Assembly: GCA_014084085.1 (NCBI GenBank) | Contig: NPFB01000097.1 | Span: forward strand, 91,720 to 155,719 | Source of the DNA: Hondaea fermentalgiana | Lineage: Eukaryota > Sar > Bigyra > Thraustochytrida > Thraustochytriidae | Direction of reading: 5' to 3' | DNA length: 64,000 bases | Shown: positions 56,993 to 64,000 of the stretch, piece after piece | Position numbering within the stretch: the first letter of the stretch is position 1 | How the letters are laid out: each line of letters opens with the position of its first letter | The notes under the pieces: generated by a model | The model's input: only the letters and a program-made list of their open reading frames with translations | Told to the model about the DNA's origin: nothing | The model's database searches: none | Translations under genes and position numbers: made by a program

Positions 56993-59900
56993 ATGGCGAC
57001 GCGAAGCTTGACGTCGAAGGCCGGAAAGGCTGCCGTAACGTCAAGATGGACGACGCCCGGCAATGCCTTTTGGCGAGAGGGCAAAAGCGCGTTCCGCGCG
57101 GACTTTACAAGAGCGCTCTCGGCGGCCATTGGCGGGCCTAGGGATCCCGATGAGCATGAGGAAAGGCAGCCGCGCAAGATTCGGCGCGCCGACAGCGAGA
57201 TGGTCGTCATGGAGATGGATGATGCACTTGGTCAGAGCAAGGAGCGATTCGACGAGCTGCTCGACATGCTGCAGCGCGAGCAGCGCGAGGCCGCCAACGT
57301 CAAGGTGCCCTGGTTTCTGCAAAACATGCCAGATGCCTACTTCAAACAGCTCAAACCCGAGCTCCGGCATCAGCACCTTGCCGCTCTCGTTGCCCTGTAC
57401 GACTTTGGCGCCGTCCCAGACCTGACGCTGCACAGCGACAACAACAACACCATGACACTGATCAGCGGTGGAAATAACTCCCCGCAGCGCCTCGTACAGC
57501 AGATTGATCGCATGCCCACGAACACGCCCCTTTCGGGAATGAGCATTTTCAACTCGAACGATGGCGAGATCAGCTTGAATGTCTTTCGCTTCTTTGACGC
57601 CGACGAGGACGACTCGAGCGAGCCTGCAGTCCTCTCGGATGAGATTCGGGCATACCTTGCGGACCTGCACGCAGGCAAGTTTGAGGGCGATCCGTTGCAT
57701 GCGGACGCAAGCACCTTTCCGGACGAGCAGGCGCTGGAGCGCTTCGTTCGCGAGCGATGCAGGCCCGACTACGTGCTGCGCAGCAGTCCTCGGCGCTTTT
57801 GCAAACAGGTCGAACTCTACAATAAAATTATGCAGGACGGCGAGGACCAGGTTGGCATTGACATCGAGCCAAACTGGAACGGCGTCCCGCACCGCACCAT
57901 GATCACGCTGGCCATCACCAACGTGTTGACCATGGCAGCAATGAAGCGCATCAGCAAGTACTTTGCAAGCAAGAATTTAAACAATGTCCGCACGCATCTC
58001 GATCTCGTGCGCGGGCCCGCCACCGAGGAGGAGCGCAAGGAGGGCATGACCACGAGCGCACTTTGCGGCGACGCGCAGAGTCTCTTGCGTTCCAACACCG
58101 TCTCGATGATTCGCATTCTCGTTGAGCCCCATGAGCAGGATGCCAAGGATATTGACATGGACACGCTCAACGCTCGTCTCGTCGAAGACTTGCCCACCGT
58201 GAGCAAGTGGATCGACGACCGCGCACTCTCGCTCTTGGGCCGCTATGGCATGTCTGCGCGCGAAGCGGACATCGTCTTGGCGTTGTGCGATCTCGCGCAC
58301 GCCATTCTGGCGCCAAAGGACGCCTTTGAGTTTGCGCGCAGCAACATTGAGAACGTGGTCATGGAAGAATCGCGCATCGACTTTACGCGCGCCATTCTCG
58401 ACCTCTTTGTTCGACGTTTCGACCCCAGCCCCGAGGCTGCCAATTTCCCGGAAAAGCAGAATGAAGCCTTTGCGCAGCGCATCGCAGAGATCCGCGAGAT
58501 GATCCTGCAGTCTGGCGAGCTTGAGACCGCGCAGCGGACCTTTAGCACGTTGCTCGACATTGTCGAAGGCACATACCGCACGAATGCCTTTGTTCCCGGC
58601 CGGTTTGGCCTCGCGCTTCGTCTCGACCCGCGTGTTTGCGTGGAGCATTTGCTCAACAACACCAACCGACCTGAAGTACCACATGGCATCTTCTTTGTGC
58701 ACGGCCGTCGCTTTGCCGGTTTCCATGTCCGCTTTCGCGACATTTCACGCGGCGGCCTGCGCGTCGTGACGCCTCGCAACAGCGAAGTGCACGGCGTGGA
58801 GAGCGCCCGTCAGCTGAAGGAATGTTACGACTTGGCCTTTGCGCAACAACTCAAGAATAAGGACATTGCCGAGGGAGGGTCAAAAGCTGTCTGCCTCGTG
58901 GATCTCGACGGCATCGACAAGGCTGGCAAGGACCACGTCATGCGCAAGAGTCTCAAGGCAATGGTCAACTCGGTGCTGGACCTCATCACTCCCGATCCAG
59001 ATGACCGATCCTGTGTGGTGGACCACATGGGCGGCGCCGAAGAATTCATTTACTTTGGACCCGACGAGCAGGTCACCCCTGAACACATTAACTGGATCGT
59101 CTCGCGCGCCGGGCAACGCGGATACGGCATGCCCAACGCATTCATGTCGTCCAAGCCTGATGCTGGCATCAATCACAAGGTGTATGGCGTCACCAGCGAG
59201 GGCGTCAGCGTCTTTTTGCACGAAGCGCTCCTTGCGACAGGCGTTGACGTGACCAAACCGTTCTCGGTGAAGATCACCGGTGGCCCAGACGGCGACGTAG
59301 CGGGTAATCTCTTGAAGATTCTCTACCGCGAGTACAAGGATAATGCACGAATCGTTGGTCTTGCGGACGGAACGGCCGGTCTCGAAGATCCAGACGGCAT
59401 CAACTGGGACGAACTTTTGCGCATGTTTGACGAGGCACTACCGCTCGAGCAGTTCTCGCGCGACAAGCTCGGGCCGAACTCAGACTTTTACCTTGCCGAT
59501 ACGCCGACCAACATCAACAAGCGCAACACCATGCACAATCGTGTCAAGGCCGACGCCTTCGTTCCGGCAGGCGGGCGTCCTGCGACCATTAGTGACGTCA
59601 ACTGGGAAAAGTACCTCTTGCCGGATGGCACGCCGTCAAGCCCGCTCATTGTGGAAGGTGCCAACCTCTTCCTCACGCCTGTGGCTCGCGAGAAACTTGG
59701 CGCCCACGGCTGTGTCATTGTCAAAGACAGCTCCGCCAACAAGTGTGGCGTGATTTGCTCTTCAATGGAGATTATCGCTTCGATGCTTTTGGACAAGGCT
59801 GAGTTCCTCGATCTCAAGGGCGTCTTTGTGGAGGACGTGCTCGATCTCTTGCGCAAACGCGCCAAGAGCGAGGCCGAGCTCATGTTCCGCGAGTACAGGT

Positions 59901-60358
59901 CGAACCCGTCGCTGCCCTTGCCTCCCGTGAGCGAGCGCATTAGTCGGGCCATTAATCGTTCCACCGACGCTATCGCAGCTTCGCTCGAAGAGTTGCCCGA
60001 GGAAAAGTTCCGCGAGCTCTTGCAAATCGTGCGCGCCTCTTTGCCCAAGTCACTCATGGACAAGGCTTGGGACCGATTTGAAGATCGTGTCCCGGAAGCC
60101 TATACGCGCTTTCAGCTGGCTTGCATTCTTGCCAGCGAGCTTGTCTACAAGGAGGGTCTCCCTTATGTGGAGTCGGTCAGCGATGACGGTCTTGCTGCCA
60201 TGGTTGTCGATTATGCGGACCGCCAGTTGCAGGTGGCTAGGTTGGCCACCAAGGTTGATTCTGGTGAAAAGCTTTCCAAGGACGAACAAGATCTCCTTTC
60301 CGACATCCTTAGGGCGGGCGGCGCACGAACCATGGTGGATCATCACCTTCGGCCGTAG
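56993..60358 (+). CDS. NAD-specific glutamate dehydrogenase, large (115-kDa) type
   Basis: Oxidative deamination of glutamate to 2-oxoglutarate (EC 1.4.1.2), expected in mitochondria. The start is uncertain. I chose the ATG at 56993 (A at -3), which opens MATRSLTSKAGKAAVTSRW, a good mitochondrial presequence, and gives 1,121 residues. An ATG at 56885 in the same frame would add a Thr-rich stretch. The N-terminal 550 residues are the regulatory part of the large enzyme. The catalytic domain shows FVHGRRFAGFHVRFRDISRGG, QLKNKDIAEGGSKAVCLVDL (substrate lysine region) and the dinucleotide fold GGPDGDVAGNLLKI, followed by VEGANLFLTPVAREKLGA. Fungal Gdh2 has the same size and layout. A single exon. 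Confidence 0.93.
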   Translation: MATRSLTSKAGKAAVTSRWTTPGNAFWREGKSAFRADFTRALSAAIGGPRDPDEHEERQPRKIRRADSEMVVMEMDDALGQSKERFDELLDMLQREQREAANVKVPWFLQNMPDAYFKQLKPELRHQHLAALVALYDFGAVPDLTLHSDNNNTMTLISGGNNSPQRLVQQIDRMPTNTPLSGMSIFNSNDGEISLNVFRFFDADEDDSSEPAVLSDEIRAYLADLHAGKFEGDPLHADASTFPDEQALERFVRERCRPDYVLRSSPRRFCKQVELYNKIMQDGEDQVGIDIEPNWNGVPHRTMITLAITNVLTMAAMKRISKYFASKNLNNVRTHLDLVRGPATEEERKEGMTTSALCGDAQSLLRSNTVSMIRILVEPHEQDAKDIDMDTLNARLVEDLPTVSKWIDDRALSLLGRYGMSAREADIVLALCDLAHAILAPKDAFEFARSNIENVVMEESRIDFTRAILDLFVRRFDPSPEAANFPEKQNEAFAQRIAEIREMILQSGELETAQRTFSTLLDIVEGTYRTNAFVPGRFGLALRLDPRVCVEHLLNNTNRPEVPHGIFFVHGRRFAGFHVRFRDISRGGLRVVTPRNSEVHGVESARQLKECYDLAFAQQLKNKDIAEGGSKAVCLVDLDGIDKAGKDHVMRKSLKAMVNSVLDLITPDPDDRSCVVDHMGGAEEFIYFGPDEQVTPEHINWIVSRAGQRGYGMPNAFMSSKPDAGINHKVYGVTSEGVSVFLHEALLATGVDVTKPFSVKITGGPDGDVAGNLLKILYREYKDNARIVGLADGTAGLEDPDGINWDELLRMFDEALPLEQFSRDKLGPNSDFYLADTPTNINKRNTMHNRVKADAFVPAGGRPATISDVNWEKYLLPDGTPSSPLIVEGANLFLTPVAREKLGAHGCVIVKDSSANKCGVICSSMEIIASMLLDKAEFLDLKGVFVEDVLDLLRKRAKSEAELMFREYRSNPSLPLPPVSERISRAINRSTDAIAASLEELPEEKFRELLQIVRASLPKSLMDKAWDRFEDRVPEAYTRFQLACILASELVYKEGLPYVESVSDDGLAAMVVDYADRQLQVARLATKVDSGEKLSKDEQDLLSDILRAGGARTMVDHHLRP

Positions 60359-61080
60359 AGCTATTCAGGTTGCAAGCAGAAAACGTATCAAAGAACTATT
60401 TACCTCTTTATCTTGCATCGTAGTGCATTCATTCCTTCTCATCGACATGGAACAATGGATGAGCAGATTATCGTGATCTGACTTTGACCTGCCTGACCCG
60501 TATGAAGTCTGTTGGACATATCCATCGGTAAACGCGAGTGGTACCTAGCATTTTTAGCCTTCGTCATGATCGGACGATCATGCATGCGTACTGGTATGAA
60601 TCTCTCATGATGCTCACCATATTGTTCAGGTAGGTAGGCCAATACGAGAAAAAAGTGGAAAACGGTTTGGGCTCGCAAACCGACCAATCAATTTCAAAAT
60701 TCCAATTCCAATAAGAGCTATGATGAGTATCACGCGAAAAATATGACAGCCGGGTAGGCAAGCCGACTGACCGACTGACCGACTGGCTGGCTCCCTGACT
60801 CCCTGACGGGGCTGGCGCACCTCCTTTTGCCGCAAGCACGGATCAACGCTGTGTATGTTGGTAAGCCGTGCCGACGGAATAGATAAAATTTGGGCAAAGA
60901 AGAAAATTCGCAAATGCGAGAATACGGTGAACGAGCTCATGACCCAGAGCCCAGAGAGTAATCTTCCCTCTTTCACCTTTTTGCTTGCTTGCTTACTTTC
61001 TCTCTTTGCCTCGTTCTTTTCATGTCCCCTTCTCCACTTGTCGATCACGCACTGTTCGTTGCGATGAAAAGAAAGTTGGC
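60359..61080. other. Convergent 3' intergenic region
   Basis: Lower-GC 3' flanks. CTGACCGA/CTGGCT short repeats at about 60763-60800. No gene seen. Confidence 0.6.
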
Positions 61081-63735
61081 TTAAGGGGAGGAAGGAAGAT
61101 TGACGCCCTTCTTCTCTGCGATACGCTGGATCGCGGTCTGAAGCACAACGGCCTTCTCCTTGACCTCGGGAACGGCGAGCATGGTGCCGAGACGTTCCGA
61201 GAGAATGTTGACGTTGTGGCGCCGCTGCTTTTCGCGACGACTCTTCTTGAGACGCCTGCGAAGCGCCTTCTGTTCCTGCGTGAGGTTCGGCCCCGCCGGG
61301 AGCGCTTGGTCGTCATCGTCGTCCTCCTCAATCTCATCCTCGCCGGGGACGCGATCGGGCACAGGCGTTCCTTCCGTCTCATGGATGAAGTCAATGGCCG
61401 TTTGCAGCACAGAAGCGCGATCCTTTGACTCACGTTCGACGGGGTCAAAGAGCAGCGCGCAAAGCTCGTCGTATTTCGTATTTAGGACGAGACGACGCTG
61501 GCGCTCACGTGTGCTCTTCTTTTCGCGACGCACCTCGAGTTTGACTTGCTTACGTGCCTCGCGCTCGCGCTGGCGGGAAATGACCAGGTCTGCGACGGGG
61601 GATCCGGTCGACGAGACGTTATCATTTCCTCCAAGGCCAGGGACGCCGAGACTGGCCAAATAGTTTGATGACATCATGCCTGGACCCGCACCTTGCTGGA
61701 TGGAATGCTGGTGCTGCTGTTGCTGGCTGAGCAAACGACGGAGAATGGCCTGTTGGTCCAGGCCAGTGGAGGAAAGACCGTGCGCGGGTCCGCCGCCATT
61801 CGAATAGCTGGGCGAGCCGCCGAGGCCAAATTGGCCGTAGGAGGAAGTCGGGTCGGTGCCAGCCGTGGGATGGTTGTTGCTGCTCGCGCTGCTGTTGCTC
61901 GCATTGCTGCTCAGGGACGAAGGGCCGCCGTAAGGTGATCCGCTGGATTGGGCCGAAGTGCTGGCTGCATAGCGTGACAAGAGAGTGGAGATTGCGTTTG
62001 GCGATAGAGAACTAGATCCCGGCATGGAGGACGAAGCGCTGTTCGGAATGCCAATGCCGGCCCCAAAGTCGCCGTTGGTGGCGCCGTTGAGACCAATGCC
62101 AGCTCCGTGCGAGGCCTGCGAGCCAAACGGGCTGCTCGACGGTGACGATGCCGAAGATGACGAAGAGGAAGAGGTTGAAGACGGGGCAGTGGGCCCGTTC
62201 GCTCCAAGGGAGCTAAAAAGAGCACTGAGCGAAGCCGTTTTGGGGTCAGTGCTAGCAACATCGTGGCGGGCGTGCGGTGAAGATGAGGGCAACGAAGAAG
62301 AGGAGGCAGAGGGAGCCGCCCCGTTTCGGTAGAGCGCGTTCGTGAGCTGCTCGTTGAGCTCGCGCGTCTCTTGCTCGTGCTTGAGCTTTGTATGTTCAAC
62401 GAGATGCATAAGCGTCTGAGGGTCCATCGTTTTGTCTTGCAGGGCCTGCATAATTTGTGAAAACTCGGCCTGTTGTTTCTCCTGTATGGCTTCCTTCTTT
62501 TGCTGCAACATGAGAATGAGGTTGAACACATTGTTATTGGGGCCGCTTGCAGTTGGCGATGTCGAAGACGTTTCGGTCGCATTCGGGGTCGTCGGCGACG
62601 AGGACGGCGCCGAGTTCGAGGCCACAGATGCCAAGCTGCCCAAGGCCGCGAGACCAAGGTTGTTTGGGCTCGCCTTGTGCTGGTTGTCCTGATGTCCGTA
62701 GGTTTGCGCGTGTCGCTGCTGAGATCCGCCGTTGATGGGGCCGGAAGACTTTTGAAGCTCCAGAAACCTGGACAGGAGCTGATTCGTGTCCGCACCTTGT
62801 TGCTTGTTCATCTCACCCGCAGAGGAAAGCATGGAGCTTGGAGGTGCAGGTGCGGGGAACGCCTTGGGTGCGCCTCTTTGCTGTTTCTGGGCATTGAGCT
62901 GAAAGGCGCTGAGAGAGGACGGCTGCTTTTTGACGGCTTGGCTTTGGCTGAGAAGGTGCGCCGGGGCAACGTCGACACGCATGACGGGCCCATCGTCGTC
63001 GCTGTCTTCTTCTTCTCCCTCACCCCCCTCCTCTTGTTCTTCGGGATTCCTCCGGCCTTGTGGCCCTTCGTGGATGGGCCCGCCTTTTTCTGTGACGGTT
63101 CGCAGACGCATCGAGTCCGGGAAGCTCGTGAGGGCCATCATGCTACCCGGCCGATCACGCTTTGAACCGAGCCCCTGCTCAATTCGTCTTCGCTCGAACT
63201 CGCTCTGTGCGGCGTTCAGAGGACCTGCGGGCCCGCGAACGGCGCCGGGTCCGGCCATTTTGGACAGATTCTCTTGTTTGACCCGTTTGCGCGCCAAGGT
63301 ACCAATGTTGCGCTTGAACTGGTCGACCATGGACTTGCGCTCACGAAAGAGGGTTGACTTTTGCTCGCCCGAGAGAGCCGAGTCGTCCACGGAGATAAGC
63401 TGGAGATAGGTATTGAGTTCGCTGGCGTTGCCAGCTTCCGATGCGTCGAGCGCGGCGACGATGGCGGCGTCATTGTTCATGACGAGATTTTTCATGAGTG
63501 ACTTGTGGGAAGGGTCGACGCCTCCTCCCGGTTTGCAGAGCATTGAAGCCTTGCGAAGCAGGCCGCTCATGAGTCGTTTTTCCTGCTGCTGGGTGTCCAT
63601 CTTGCGTCCCTCGGCCTCGAGCTTGGCGGACTGGAGCATGTTTTTGTCGCTTGGCCACGATCTCTGCAGCGAGTGCGAGAGCGAGCTGACGATGTCGCGC
63701 GCATCGTCCTTGCCCCCGGCGCTCATGTCGGCCAT
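61081..63735 (-). CDS. Protein with two tandem bHLH motifs, putative transcription factor
   Basis: 884 residues; ATG at 63735 with A at -3. The first 700 residues are mostly disordered and rich in Ser, Gly, Gln and Pro (Ser runs near 520-560), apart from a helical segment around 410-480 (QQKKEAIQEKQQAEFSQIMQ). Near 735-785 is a basic helix-loop-helix: KKSTRERQRRLVLNTKYDEL, loop FDPVERESKDRA, helix VLQTAIDFIHE. Near 822-875 is a second: LKKSRREKQRRHNVNILSER, loop, AVVLQTAIQRIAEK. Both basic regions keep the Glu-Arg-x-Arg type core (RERQRR, REKQRR) used for E-box contact. They are joined by an acidic linker. Nuclear DNA binding is inferred; targets are unknown. Confidence 0.87.
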   Translation of the reverse strand: MADMSAGGKDDARDIVSSLSHSLQRSWPSDKNMLQSAKLEAEGRKMDTQQQEKRLMSGLLRKASMLCKPGGGVDPSHKSLMKNLVMNNDAAIVAALDASEAGNASELNTYLQLISVDDSALSGEQKSTLFRERKSMVDQFKRNIGTLARKRVKQENLSKMAGPGAVRGPAGPLNAAQSEFERRRIEQGLGSKRDRPGSMMALTSFPDSMRLRTVTEKGGPIHEGPQGRRNPEEQEEGGEGEEEDSDDDGPVMRVDVAPAHLLSQSQAVKKQPSSLSAFQLNAQKQQRGAPKAFPAPAPPSSMLSSAGEMNKQQGADTNQLLSRFLELQKSSGPINGGSQQRHAQTYGHQDNQHKASPNNLGLAALGSLASVASNSAPSSSPTTPNATETSSTSPTASGPNNNVFNLILMLQQKKEAIQEKQQAEFSQIMQALQDKTMDPQTLMHLVEHTKLKHEQETRELNEQLTNALYRNGAAPSASSSSLPSSSPHARHDVASTDPKTASLSALFSSLGANGPTAPSSTSSSSSSSASSPSSSPFGSQASHGAGIGLNGATNGDFGAGIGIPNSASSSMPGSSSLSPNAISTLLSRYAASTSAQSSGSPYGGPSSLSSNASNSSASSNNHPTAGTDPTSSYGQFGLGGSPSYSNGGGPAHGLSSTGLDQQAILRRLLSQQQQHQHSIQQGAGPGMMSSNYLASLGVPGLGGNDNVSSTGSPVADLVISRQREREARKQVKLEVRREKKSTRERQRRLVLNTKYDELCALLFDPVERESKDRASVLQTAIDFIHETEGTPVPDRVPGEDEIEEDDDDDQALPAGPNLTQEQKALRRRLKKSRREKQRRHNVNILSERLGTMLAVPEVKEKAVVLQTAIQRIAEKKGVNLPSSP

Positions 63736-64000
63736 GCTCCACGCCCTGTCCTTCCTTCTGCTCCACCCGCTGCTGCCGCTGCGGCTGCGGCTGCGGCTGG
63801 CTGCTGCCTCTCCTCGAGCGTGACCACGTCACGTTGGCTTTACGCCTTGCTTGCTTTACGGCAGGTCGGCTCGGGTCGGGTCACGTCCGCCTCAGCGCCG
63901 CCGCTGCGCAGCGCTGCGCTGCGCTGCGACGCGACGCGACGCTGGCCCGCGGCCGTCCCCGCCCGCCCCCTCTCCCCGCGCCGCGCTGCGCCGCGCCGCC
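63736..64000. promoter_or_regulatory. Upstream region of the bHLH gene
   Basis: Very GC-rich, with GCTGCG hexamers at 63761-63800 and CGCTG/CGACG pentamers at about 63903-63940 (CAGCG on the gene's sense strand). No gene seen before the window end. Confidence 0.45.

Noticed and set aside
55936..57210. 424-codon minus-strand frame
   Set aside because: Low-complexity Val/Arg/Ser sequence overlapping the start of the certain GDH gene in antisense.

Overview
This is a nuclear scaffold piece from a GC-rich, intron-poor eukaryotic microbe. About 23 long protein genes lie on both strands. They include a kinesin, a cohesin subunit, mitochondrial and peroxisomal enzymes, a Rab GTPase and a ciliary coiled-coil protein. 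Almost every start codon has A at -3, there are no operons or Shine-Dalgarno sites, and only two introns (78 and 161 bp) are needed to make sense of the genes. Two runs of exactly 100 N are default-size assembly gaps. The gene set and architecture fit a flagellated stramenopile of the thraustochytrid/labyrinthulid type. That placement is an inference and rests on no search.

Layout. 1-5183 (-): 5'-terminal 1,116 codons of a kinesin-4-like motor that leaves the window, then an ER thioredoxin-fold membrane protein with one intron. 5658-14405 (+): cohesin SA/Scc3, a pyruvate dehydrogenase kinase family member and a carnitine acyltransferase. 14752-21450 (-): a LIM protein, an assembly gap, a large IQ-like/zinc-ribbon protein of unknown role and a NIFK/Nop15 RRM protein. 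21841-22935 (+): a degenerate TBC protein sharing a promoter with NIFK. 23391-28743 (-): peroxisomal malate synthase G, 2.4 kb of simple repeats and a Rab5-like GTPase with one intron. 31054-34056: a Nudix hydrolase (+) and a CIPK-like kinase (-). 34057-41400 is the least conventional stretch: gene-poor, repeat-bearing, with a divergent pair of unrecognised genes, one of which looks like a lipid-anchored PD-(D/E)XK fold. 41917-50280: an ALMT/FUSC-like membrane protein, a Tudor-like plus spermidine-synthase-like protein, an MFSD5-like transporter and a helical-repeat/polyQ protein. 51886-60358: a CCDC42/CFAP73-like protein (-), a LarC-like nickel insertion protein (+) and NAD-glutamate dehydrogenase (+). 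61081-63735 (-): a protein with two bHLH motifs in tandem.

Several genes belong to central carbon and lipid metabolism (PDK, carnitine acyltransferase, malate synthase G, GDH), but nothing shows they are co-regulated. They appear to be ordinary neighbours in a compact genome. The points of most interest are the tandem bHLH protein, the LarC homologue with a histidine-rich linker, the bacterial-type malate synthase ending in SKL, the CIPK-type NAF motif, the divergent pair at 36.6-39.9 kb, twin palindromes in the NIFK/TBC promoter, and CAGAG pentamer arrays that recur upstream of five genes in the same sense orientation.
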